5,158 bases of DNA from positions 1 through 5,158 of the forward strand of contig JAJZAR010000107.1 of NCBI GenBank assembly GCA_021799315.1, written 5' to 3'. Shown one piece after another: positions 1 to 5,158 of the stretch. Each line of letters starts with the position of its first letter. Positions within the stretch are counted from its first letter, which is position 1. The notes under the pieces are model-generated. The model was not told the DNA's origin and searched no databases. It saw only the letters and a program-made list of their open reading frames with translations. The translations under genes were made by a program, and so were the position numbers. The DNA is from Thermoplasmata archaeon. GTDB taxonomy: Archaea > Thermoplasmatota > Thermoplasmata > Thermoplasmatales > Thermoplasmataceae.

Positions 1-178
1 GAATTCCTGAAGCCATACTTGCAAAGGAACCTGACACCAGTAAGGGGATCAGGAGTATCAAATGCGACATGGCATAGGGATTTGTAAAAAACCCCGCTAT
101 GGCAACGAGGTCAATCAAAAATGTTATTTCTAATTTGAAAATATTATTAAAAAAACTGAAATTGTATCTTTTCCCCAA
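1..178 (-). CDS. ctaB: Probable protoheme IX farnesyltransferase (heme O synthase), N-terminal part, cut by window edge
   Basis: An uninterrupted frame runs from the cupredoxin stop to the left edge and gives 59 residues from a TTG start at 178. An AGGTG at 185-189 lies 6 bases before this TTG; a GTG at 185-187 is in frame but has no such site. The peptide has a short polar N-terminus, then KLEITFLIDLVAIAGFF (residues 15-31) and a second hydrophobic stretch ending in SGSFASMASGI (49-59). This resembles the start of UbiA-family heme O synthases, where a TKPRIT-like segment precedes helix 1 and helix 2 ends just before the Asn/Asp-rich prenyl-diphosphate site. That catalytic motif would lie outside the window, so the family call rests on N-terminal resemblance and context. 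The enzyme farnesylates heme b to heme O in the membrane, the first step towards the heme of the oxidase encoded upstream. It starts 9 bases after the cupredoxin stop, probably in the same operon. An unrelated small membrane protein remains possible. Confidence 0.62.
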   Translation of the reverse strand, partial: MGKRYNFSFFNNIFKLEITFLIDLVAIAGFFTNPYAMSHLILLIPLLVSGSFASMASGI

Positions 179-184
179 ATAATG

Positions 185-189
185 CACCT
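185..189 (-). promoter_or_regulatory. Shine-Dalgarno site choosing the TTG start of the edge gene
   Basis: AGGTG matches the archaeal anti-SD core and sits 6 bases before the TTG at 176-178. It overlaps the TAG stop of the cupredoxin gene (188-190), so translation of the two genes could be coupled. Confidence 0.4.
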
Positions 190-856
190 AATAAAATTTG
201 GCCAGGTTAGCCGGGTGATCTATTTTCATAACACCGGCTGCGATTGATGAAATTTGTGCGAATGAAGACAGCACAGAATTACCGTTGTGATGACCGCCGC
301 CATTTGAGCCACAGCATATGATTGGTTGGGAGACTATACCTGAAGCCACCGTAGTACTCTCAGCAGTTCCATTTATTTGAATCCTTGCATCCATGGTGGT
401 AGGGTGAATTTCGCACCAGTAGGTATAATTGCCAGAAGCAAAAAACACGTATGATTTTGTTACAGAATGACCTGGTACCTGCGTGAGCTCTGATGTTGTA
501 ATGAGAGTTAAACCTGTGTTGCTGTTCTCAAAACTAGTGGCGGGTGTACCCGGTGTATAAGCCTTATCCTTATTAATTGTAAACGTGTGAGGTAAGTTAT
601 CCTCTTCTATCACAGTAAATACAATCTTATAGTCTACTGGAAAGTACAACGTAGGATTGATCGGACCATGACTGTAATTCCATCCACTTGCATCTGCATA
701 AATAGTCTGGTCTATGGTCCCCTTGATTTTTATTCCACTAGGGTCCGTTAATCCACCACCTGAAGATGTTGGTGCCGATAGAACAAAAGCAAGAGACGCT
801 GCTACAAGGACCACAATTACCACACCATAAACTACACCAGATTTTCCATTATTCAT
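188..856 (-). CDS. Membrane-anchored cupredoxin (blue copper protein), likely electron donor to the oxidase
   Basis: A 222-residue type I copper protein. Residues 8-28 form a hydrophobic signal anchor (VVYGVVIVVLVAASLAFVLS), so the copper domain faces outside. A Ser/Gly-rich linker follows, then a beta-rich domain. Likely copper ligands are His90 (in NLPHTF), Cys148, His151 and Met155 (in YWCEIHPTTM). The Cys-x2-His-x3-Met spacing differs from plastocyanin (x2, x4) and amicyanin (x2, x2). Several NxS/T sequons are present. The domain ends near residue 163, after which about 60 residues continue with a CC pair (181-182), a Gly-rich stretch, HH (189-190) and a hydrophobic end; I recognise no family for this tail. 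The gene lies 5 bases after subunit I. I chose the ATG at 856 because AGGTGAT precedes it by 4 bases; a GTG at 865 would add three residues but has no well-spaced site. In the family, such proteins (sulfocyanin, halocyanin) carry electrons to CuA; here that role is inferred from context. Confidence 0.9.
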   Translation of the reverse strand: MNNGKSGVVYGVVIVVLVAASLAFVLSAPTSSGGGLTDPSGIKIKGTIDQTIYADASGWNYSHGPINPTLYFPVDYKIVFTVIEEDNLPHTFTINKDKAYTPGTPATSFENSNTGLTLITTSELTQVPGHSVTKSYVFFASGNYTYWCEIHPTTMDARIQINGTAESTTVASGIVSQPIICCGSNGGGHHNGNSVLSSFAQISSIAAGVMKIDHPANLAKFY

Positions 857-860
857 AATT

Positions 861-874
861 ATCACCTACCTCCT
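861..874 (-). promoter_or_regulatory. Double Shine-Dalgarno site before the cupredoxin gene
   Basis: Two overlapping anti-SD matches read AGGAGGT (868-874) and AGGTGAT (861-867) on the minus strand. The second is 4 bases from the ATG at 856 and decides that start over the GTG at 865. The site lies over the last codons and stop of the oxidase subunit I gene. Confidence 0.6.
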
Positions 875-2586
875 GCGGGAGCCGGAGTTTTAATAGGCTC
901 CCCTTCCGGTTCTTCCTGATCATCAAACGGAAGTTCGTTATCGTACGCATCTTCGAAAGCATTGTTTGTGCTGACAGATGGATTCTGAGATAGAGACAGG
1001 AACATGTTTGCCAGGAACGCGAGTTGACCAATGGCGATTATAACTCCTCCAGCTATGGCAACATCCTGATAGACCTGATATCTTGCAAAGTATCCAGCCA
1101 CGTATCTGGGCATTCCGAGAAATCCTCCAACGGTCCAACCCATGGACATTACAAAGGAACCAATTGCTGTGAGTGCCCAGTGCCAGGTTGCCAGTCTCTG
1201 GTTATATCTCCTTCCTCTTGTGATGGTAGGCCAGAGCATGTATATGCCTGCGAATAGGATTCCGGTAGTTATTCCCATGAAAACGAAATGAAAATGGCCA
1301 GTCACAAAGTATGTCCCATGTACTTGCTCATTTACAGGAGTCATAGCCGCCATCACTCCAGTTATCCCGCCAATTATGAAATCAAATATACCGTTTATAA
1401 CAAAGAGCATTGGAGTCGTTAGTCGTATCTTATTCGATGACCACATTGTACCTATGTAATTGAAAATCGTAATTGCTGACGGTATAACGACAAGGAATGA
1501 TGTCATTGCAAAGAATATAGCCCAGTGAAGGCCAAAACCTGAGTTTATAAGATGATGACCCCATACAAGCTCGGATAAGGGGAGTAAAAGTGCAAGACCG
1601 ACCACGCCCGAGTTATAGCTGAATACTTTCTTACCAGTGAATTTTGGCAATATTTCGTATATCAGTCCAAATTCAGGAATAATTGCTATGTAAACAATTG
1701 GGTGCCCCCATATCCAGAAAAGTTCAGCAAATGTTAAGGGGGAACTGCCTACGCCAGTGAAGAATATTGGGTTGAAGAAATCATAGAATAACATTGCGAG
1801 AGCACTCATGAAGAATGGTGCAGAAGCAAGGAACATGAGCAATGTAAATAGGATGGACCATGCAAAAAGTGGCATCTTTGTGAGAGGCACCTTTTCACTT
1901 CTATCCATAACAATTGTTCTTACTGTTATGATTGATGCTATAGTAACCCCTATAAAAACCATTTCCATTCCTATTACTGCCAGCCAGTTGTAAGCGCCTG
2001 CCCCATACGGATTTAATTGTAAGGCAAGTGGTGGATAGAAATACCACCTCGTAGATGTTCTTGACAAAAGTATGAATATGGCACCCAGTACATATATCCA
2101 GTATGCCGTTGATGAAATGGAGCCGTACTTATCCGATTTCAATTTCAAAAAAGATGGGAGAAGGTAATAAGCCATTCCTAAGGCTCCACCAACAGCCCAT
2201 ACGTAAATCATCAATATGGAATGCTCTGTTGTGAGCACATCATAGAGTACAGTATTATTAGCAAATAGAGTTGGGTTTGGCTCTATGAGACTGACCCTCA
2301 TTAGAAGGCCAAATGACCCGGCGATGAAGAAGAACACGATCGCGGTCATAAGATATCTCATACCTATGCTTCTTGAATCGTTGAGAATAAAGTTGTTAGT
2401 AGAAAAAAATCCTCCCTTCCTTTGATTATCTCTTAGATAAGAGCCATAATCGTAGTAGTCATCATGGGTTGCTTCGTAATCTGCCTCTGTTTTACCAGTT
2501 AAGTATTTATAATACATAAAAAATAAAATGGCAAATACCACTGACATTATAACTACAATTTCGACTAAAAGTACAGTTGTCCCCAT
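862..2586 (-). CDS. cbaA: Heme-copper terminal oxidase subunit I, B type (ba3-like)
   Basis: A 574-residue catalytic subunit that reduces O2 to water at a heme-CuB centre in the cell membrane and conserves energy as a proton gradient. Expected ligands are all visible: His122 and His433 for the low-spin heme, His431 for the high-spin heme, and His295, His344 and His345 for CuB, with Tyr299 as the cross-linked tyrosine of GHPIVY. The 49-residue spacing from His295 to His344 equals Thermus ba3 (233 to 282). Ile297 replaces the helix VI Glu of A-type enzymes. Thr373 in IPSAITIF matches the ba3 Thr in place of the K-channel Lys, and the canonical D-channel motif is absent. These features together point to the B type. 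About 13 membrane helices can be drawn: one extra at the N-terminus (3-27), then an acidic, Tyr-rich loop and twelve core helices (77-532). An acidic, Pro-rich tail follows (541-574). The heme propionate motif reads GMPRY with one Arg. ATG overlaps the subunit II stop by one base (TAATG), with AGGTG 8 bases upstream. Confidence 0.97.
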   Translation of the reverse strand: MGTTVLLVEIVVIMSVVFAILFFMYYKYLTGKTEADYEATHDDYYDYGSYLRDNQRKGGFFSTNNFILNDSRSIGMRYLMTAIVFFFIAGSFGLLMRVSLIEPNPTLFANNTVLYDVLTTEHSILMIYVWAVGGALGMAYYLLPSFLKLKSDKYGSISSTAYWIYVLGAIFILLSRTSTRWYFYPPLALQLNPYGAGAYNWLAVIGMEMVFIGVTIASIITVRTIVMDRSEKVPLTKMPLFAWSILFTLLMFLASAPFFMSALAMLFYDFFNPIFFTGVGSSPLTFAELFWIWGHPIVYIAIIPEFGLIYEILPKFTGKKVFSYNSGVVGLALLLPLSELVWGHHLINSGFGLHWAIFFAMTSFLVVIPSAITIFNYIGTMWSSNKIRLTTPMLFVINGIFDFIIGGITGVMAAMTPVNEQVHGTYFVTGHFHFVFMGITTGILFAGIYMLWPTITRGRRYNQRLATWHWALTAIGSFVMSMGWTVGGFLGMPRYVAGYFARYQVYQDVAIAGGVIIAIGQLAFLANMFLSLSQNPSVSTNNAFEDAYDNELPFDDQEEPEGEPIKTPAPAGGR

Positions 2587-3056
2587 TATGCGACCACCTT
2601 AACGTACCCTCTCATAAGGTAGTGATCGTATCCACAGTACTCCACACATTCGAAAACAAAAGTTCCCGTATGTATGGGTGTGAAACTAATGCTGTTGTTC
2701 TGACCAGGTACAGCATAAATCTGTATGTCAAATTGTGGGAAATATAGATCATGAATCACAGCGAATTGATGGGAGCCTTTGTCTGATTGCACCACGAGAG
2801 TGTATGTCGTGTTTACAGTTACGGTAAAAGTGTCAGTGGTTGTCTGACCGGTGCTGTTCGTGAATAACCATGCCCACTGCTCTCCAGTTACCTGTATTAC
2901 ATTTGAATTTGTTGGGAGATTGGTGTGCGAAGTATCTTTTTCCGCTACTGAAAAGTTTGGCAAAGATGTTGAATACAACTCTAGCCCTGCGCCCATACCT
3001 AATACCAAAAGAACTGCAACCAACCACATAGCCTCTAATTTCATTTTTTTATTCAT
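2586..3056 (-). CDS. cbaB: Heme-copper oxidase subunit II with CuA centre (ba3-like)
   Basis: A 156-residue electron-entry subunit. One membrane helix (about residues 9-28) anchors an external cupredoxin-fold domain, as in ba3-type subunit II; A-type subunits usually have two helices. GEQWAW (58-63) corresponds to the conserved aromatic entry patch. The binuclear CuA site is complete: His102, Cys137, Glu139 (backbone ligand), Cys141, His145 and Met148, in CVEYCGYDHYLM. These positions equal the Thermus ba3 ligands (114, 149, 151, 153, 157, 160) minus a constant 12, which supports His102 rather than nearby His96. An intact CuA site means the donor is a small redox protein rather than quinol; the linked cupredoxin is the obvious candidate. 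The ATG at 3056 overlaps the previous stop as ATGA and has GGAGG 7 bases upstream (3064-3068). The gene overlaps subunit I by one base. Confidence 0.96.
   Translation of the reverse strand: MNKKMKLEAMWLVAVLLVLGMGAGLELYSTSLPNFSVAEKDTSHTNLPTNSNVIQVTGEQWAWLFTNSTGQTTTDTFTVTVNTTYTLVVQSDKGSHQFAVIHDLYFPQFDIQIYAVPGQNNSISFTPIHTGTFVFECVEYCGYDHYLMRGYVKVVA
2593..2600 (-). promoter_or_regulatory. Shine-Dalgarno site for oxidase subunit I
   Basis: AAGGTGGT lies within the last codons of the subunit II gene; its AGGTG core is 8 bases before the ATG at 2586. With the TAATG stop-start overlap it supports coupled translation of the two subunits. Confidence 0.5.
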
Positions 3057-3301
3057 CTAAAATCCTCCCCTTCATGGTTTCTGTCCCCACTGATATAAAC
3101 CGGATAGAACAACAACATTGATGCAAACATTCCTGATCCTATGCCAGCTCCATAAAGTGGAGAAGCATAAACAGCCTCAATCTGCCCCTGCAATGTCGCT
3201 TCAAATCCGGTCAGGAACCATCTCATCAATATTGTACTTACAATTGCTCCAATAATGGAAATAATAAGAAAAATGGTCACAATTTTAGTCCCATGACTCA
3301 T
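3053..3301 (-). CDS. Small two-helix membrane protein, candidate accessory subunit of the oxidase
   Basis: From the ATG at 3301 this is 82 residues with two hydrophobic segments (about 6-28 and 51-70), separated by a short loop, and a charged tail (SGDRNHEGEDFR). I do not recognise a named family. Its stop overlaps the subunit II start (ATGA), so the two are made together. In haloarchaeal ba3-type oxidase loci a small membrane subunit (CbaD) precedes subunits II and I, and Thermus ba3 has a small subunit IIa; by analogy this is probably an oxidase subunit or assembly partner (inference). Start choice: a GTG at 3343 would add 14 polar residues and directly follow the regulator stop, but has no ribosome binding site. 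The ATG at 3301 has a TATA-like box centred about 23 bases upstream, suiting a leaderless mRNA. Either start is possible; the later one is favoured. Confidence 0.8.
   Translation of the reverse strand: MSHGTKIVTIFLIISIIGAIVSTILMRWFLTGFEATLQGQIEAVYASPLYGAGIGSGMFASMLLFYPVYISGDRNHEGEDFR
3064..3070 (-). promoter_or_regulatory. Shine-Dalgarno site for oxidase subunit II
   Basis: GGGGAGG lies inside the end of the small membrane protein gene, 7 bases before the ATG at 3056. It is the strongest ribosome binding site in the operon and fixes this start. Confidence 0.6.
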
Positions 3302-3318
3302 ATGGATGTATAACAAAT

Positions 3319-3329
3319 TTTTATTAATA
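3319..3329 (-). promoter_or_regulatory. Candidate archaeal TATA box for the oxidase operon
   Basis: TATTAATAAAA on the minus strand lies 18-28 bases before the ATG at 3301, preceded by an A-rich stretch (GAAACAAAAAC) that could serve as BRE. The distance fits transcription starting at or very near that ATG, a leaderless message of the kind common in archaea. The local AT-richness makes chance matches likely, so this is suggestive only. Confidence 0.45.
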
Positions 3330-3343
3330 GTTTTTGTTTCCAC

Positions 3344-3787
3344 TCAGTATTTCTCAACTAATTTTACTTTTAAGAACGTCTCAATTTTTTTTGCAGTTTT
3401 CAAGTCTGGTTTTAGACTTCCACGTTCTATACCAGCTATAAGTGTTCGTTTTTCCTTTATTTTGGCAGCGAAATCATCCTGCGAAATACCCAACCTTTCT
3501 CTTCCTGCCCTGATAATAGATGAATATTCTGGATCAATCTCCATTTCATCTATGTCTATTTTTTTAGTCATTTTTCTAGGTGCACTGTGTGTGCTTGGTT
3601 TAGGAAGTGTTACCTTTATTCCAGAATTGTTGGCGACAGACGTACGGGATGCTGTTGTAATGGTGTTTCTGTAATTTTCAAGGGGTGTTCCAAAATGTTC
3701 ACACTGTGGGCATACCGCCATAATAGCACCATCAATTCTTACTTTCTTGAGCCGCTCTACTTTTTTACCACATAGTTCACATTCCAT
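3344..3787 (-). CDS. mbf1: MBF1-type transcription factor (zinc ribbon plus Cro/C1 HTH)
   Basis: A 147-residue soluble protein with the archaeal multiprotein bridging factor 1 layout. An N-terminal zinc ribbon has Cys3, Cys6, Cys26 and Cys29 (CELC and CPQC). A polar, low-complexity linker (about 40-80) follows, then a Cro/C1-type helix-turn-helix (about 91-145) containing GISQDDFAAKI and the typical IERGSLKPDLKTAKKIE region. Length and order match archaeal MBF1, a conserved protein whose eukaryotic relative bridges TBP and activators; archaeal copies have been linked to the ribosome and translation. A specific regulatory role for the oxidase genes is not shown by the sequence. Its TGA is followed at once by a possible GTG start of the next gene, but a TATA-like box suggests that gene has its own promoter. 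The ATG at 3787 has GGGGAG 4 bases upstream. Confidence 0.93.
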   Translation of the reverse strand: MECELCGKKVERLKKVRIDGAIMAVCPQCEHFGTPLENYRNTITTASRTSVANNSGIKVTLPKPSTHSAPRKMTKKIDIDEMEIDPEYSSIIRAGRERLGISQDDFAAKIKEKRTLIAGIERGSLKPDLKTAKKIETFLKVKLVEKY

Positions 3788-3791
3788 TGAT

Positions 3792-3797
3792 CTCCCC
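3792..3797 (-). promoter_or_regulatory. Shine-Dalgarno site for the MBF1-like gene
   Basis: GGGGAG lies 4 bases before the ATG at 3787 and supports that start and a short leader. Confidence 0.45.
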
Positions 3798-3816
3798 TGT
3801 GCAAATTTTTTACAAG

Positions 3817-3826
3817 CTTATTTACT
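3817..3826 (-). promoter_or_regulatory. Candidate TATA box of the MBF1-like gene
   Basis: AGTAAATAAG on the minus strand lies about 30-39 bases before the ATG at 3787. It would place the transcript start around 3796-3799, at the edge of the Shine-Dalgarno site. Other AT-rich stretches nearby (3802-3814 and 3865-3882) are alternatives. Confidence 0.3.
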
Positions 3827-4095
3827 TTTGCAGTCTAAATCGACTTTGTCATCAAACATACCTTGCTAAAAGATATTTTTCTGTTTTGTTGATGAAATTA
3901 TTTAGTATAACATATAGCGCATATAATCTTAATGGGAAAAGCAGTTTCTGAGAACGTCCTGTCACAATAAAGTCCCAAGATGTATAGCATAACCTTCACA
4001 TGGCTATGATAAATCCAATTTTGCACTTTCAAGACGGCAATGCAGGTCTACTGTATGCTCATTCAGCCGCAATTTCCCTGAGAAAATGCGTGCCC

Positions 4096-5158
4096 TCATT
4101 GAAGCTTTCTTTCATAGTTCCGAACTTGCTGTGATCGTCCTTTGTTACCTTCCACTATTGAATTGCTTTGGTGCCCTCGGGAAAGGGAAATGACCAGACC
4201 ATATAGTAATATGAAAATTGCCAGTGGAAGACCTGTGTTAGGATCAGTAGACGGCAAAATATATATCCCCATGTCCTGAAAAATGACCCATATTGCAAGT
4301 ACTAACCCGAATACAAAGAAAACGCCTCTCCTGAATTCCATGATGACTAAACCAGCAGAAACTATGAACAACAATGAGAAAAATACATTGAGAACCCATT
4401 CATGAAATAGCAACGACCTGTAGCTCATAGTGAGTAAAATCGCAAGGCTGTTTGGTTCACCTTCCATGTTTATATTTTGATAAATTGTATAGGCCAGTTG
4501 CCCGGAAGTCCAGTACGTGTTTCCTGGCAACAACTGAATAATTGAGGCAGTAATGATAACTGCTACAATGGAATATTTCATGAACCTTTTTAAAAATGCA
4601 GGGTTGTTGAATTTGTCTGAAACAAATGGAATTGCCATTAAAACATAGATCAGTGAAGATCCTGGAAACCCAATGAGTAAAGAAACGCCAGGTTCAGGTA
4701 CTCCTCCAAACCCTTCCCCAAATATCCAAATTAATGCTGCCCAGAAGATAGAAATATATGCTGTTATCTGAAGAGCCCTTGAACTCTTGTTGATGAGAAA
4801 TGATATTCCAATAAAAATCTGCAATGCTCCACTCAAGGCGTCAAATTGAATTGGTGCAATTTCCCAAGCTTTGTAGGCAATCAAGACAAAGGATTGAAGA
4901 GAATTGAATGGAATGGCCTGTATGGATGGCATCAGCACAACTGAAAGGAAGCCATAGGGCATTTCTGGTTGAAATTGAAGCGCTCCATCGACAATCCAGA
5001 GTATGCCGAGAACAATTCTGAACCATTCTGGAATTCGGCTTATTTCAGAGCCACGATATAGCTTTAACAGGCTACCAGCAATAATAATGGAGATGATACT
5101 GTAAAGGAGCGCGAAAAGGTAAAACTGCCTGAATTCAACCTCTGGGATAAAGTAATAC
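4096..5158 (-). CDS. Multi-span membrane protein of unknown function, 5' end cut by window edge
   Basis: The frame is open from the right edge to a TGA at 4096-4098, giving at least 353 residues; the first in-frame ATG in the window (4962) is internal, because 65 further codons upstream encode clear membrane-protein sequence. About eight or nine hydrophobic helices are visible: roughly 13-33, 46-62, 107-123, 129-147, 160-178, 194-210, 251-275, 278-294 and 311-326. A basic, polar tail (327-353) follows. Distinct motifs are LWIVDGALQFQPEMP (53-67), WIFGEGFGGVPEPG (144-157), a GFPGSSLIY turn (163-171) and STDPNTGLPLA (303-313). The Gly/Pro/Asp-rich motifs at helix ends look conserved rather than random and suggest a specific function, but I cannot name a family with confidence. 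No heme- or copper-binding His cluster is evident, so it is unlikely to be an oxidase subunit. It points the same way as the regulator but is separated by a 308-base spacer. Confidence 0.85.
   Translation of the reverse strand, partial: YYFIPEVEFRQFYLFALLYSIISIIIAGSLLKLYRGSEISRIPEWFRIVLGILWIVDGALQFQPEMPYGFLSVVLMPSIQAIPFNSLQSFVLIAYKAWEIAPIQFDALSGALQIFIGISFLINKSSRALQITAYISIFWAALIWIFGEGFGGVPEPGVSLLIGFPGSSLIYVLMAIPFVSDKFNNPAFLKRFMKYSIVAVIITASIIQLLPGNTYWTSGQLAYTIYQNINMEGEPNSLAILLTMSYRSLLFHEWVLNVFFSLLFIVSAGLVIMEFRRGVFFVFGLVLAIWVIFQDMGIYILPSTDPNTGLPLAIFILLYGLVISLSRGHQSNSIVEGNKGRSQQVRNYERKLQ

Larger units (their letters stand above)
3788..4095. other. AT-rich intergenic spacer with no convincing gene
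   Basis: This is the only gap of about 300 bases. Both strands carry frequent stops, and no reading frame of useful length has a ribosome binding site. It probably contains the end of the upstream transcript and the promoter of the MBF1-like gene. A TATA-rich patch around 3900-3932 surrounds GCGC but forms no clean inverted repeat. I see no tRNA, snoRNA box pair or terminal repeat. Confidence 0.6.

Noticed and set aside
1..6. Window begins exactly at an EcoRI site, suggesting a cloned fragment
   Set aside because: Other EcoRI sites occur inside (near 4333, 5031 and 5130) and the right end has none, so this is probably chance.
149..155. T7 run on the minus strand after the cupredoxin gene, as an archaeal terminator
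   Set aside because: It falls inside the open frame of the probable heme O synthase (two Phe codons), and no other terminator feature is present.
849..1257. Overlapping short open frames on both strands within the subunit I gene
   Set aside because: They are shadows of a gene with complete catalytic motifs.
2767..2769. His96 of subunit II as the first CuA ligand
   Set aside because: His102 keeps exactly the ba3 spacing to all other ligands without gaps and sits in a VIH context; His96 would require a six-residue insertion.
2833..3060. Short open frames on both strands across subunit II
   Set aside because: The CuA-bearing frame explains this stretch fully, and the alternatives have no family resemblance.
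3306..3775. Plus-strand frames opposite the MBF1-like gene (3306-3674 and 3587-3775)
   Set aside because: The minus-strand frame has a zinc ribbon and HTH in the right order; the opposite frames look like random hydrophobic sequence.
3909..3928. Possible palindrome around GCGC in the spacer (operator site)
   Set aside because: The arms are AT repeats that do not pair symmetrically about the centre, so it is not a clean inverted repeat.
4000..4134. Plus-strand frame of 44 codons starting with ATG
   Set aside because: No ribosome binding site, no recognisable protein, and it overlaps the end of the better supported minus-strand membrane gene.

Overview
The window looks like chromosomal DNA from an aerobic archaeon, most likely an acidophile of the Thermoplasmatales type (Ferroplasma, Cuniculiplasma, Picrophilus or relatives). 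The reasons are an archaeal MBF1-type regulator (zinc ribbon plus Cro/C1 helix-turn-helix), archaeal TATA-like boxes, moderately AT-rich DNA, and a terminal oxidase encoded beside a membrane-anchored blue-copper protein with no cytochrome c gene in view. The genus is inference. Every supported gene lies on the minus strand, so transcription runs from high to low coordinates.

Upstream (4096-5158) is a large multi-span membrane protein of unknown function, cut by the right edge. A 308-base AT-rich spacer (3788-4095) without a convincing gene follows; it should hold the promoter of the MBF1-like regulator (3344-3787). Directly after the regulator comes a tightly packed respiratory cluster: a small two-helix membrane protein (3053-3301), oxidase subunit II with a CuA site (2586-3056), oxidase subunit I (862-2586), a cupredoxin (188-856), and at the left edge the first 59 codons of a probable heme O synthase (1-178). 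Junctions are ATGA, TAATG, a 5-base gap and a 9-base gap, with Shine-Dalgarno-like sites inside the preceding genes. This is a classic co-transcribed arrangement. A TATA-like box lies just upstream of the small membrane gene, at the distance expected for a leaderless transcript, so the oxidase operon may start there rather than at the regulator.

The oxidase can be assigned to the B type (ba3-like). Subunit I has GHPIVY (Ile where A-type enzymes have Glu) and a Thr where the A-type K-channel Lys lies. Subunit II has a single membrane helix, and its CuA ligands keep the same relative spacing as in Thermus ba3. The cupredoxin is the obvious electron donor to CuA, and heme O synthase would supply the farnesylated heme. 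The gene content resembles the haloarchaeal cbaDBA-halocyanin locus. The most notable points are the hidden partial heme O synthase, the unusual Cys-x2-His-x3-Met copper loop and the CC/HH tail of the cupredoxin, the PRY in place of PRR in subunit I, the possible internal promoter, and the uncharacterised membrane protein. I found no RNA gene, CRISPR array or intact mobile element.
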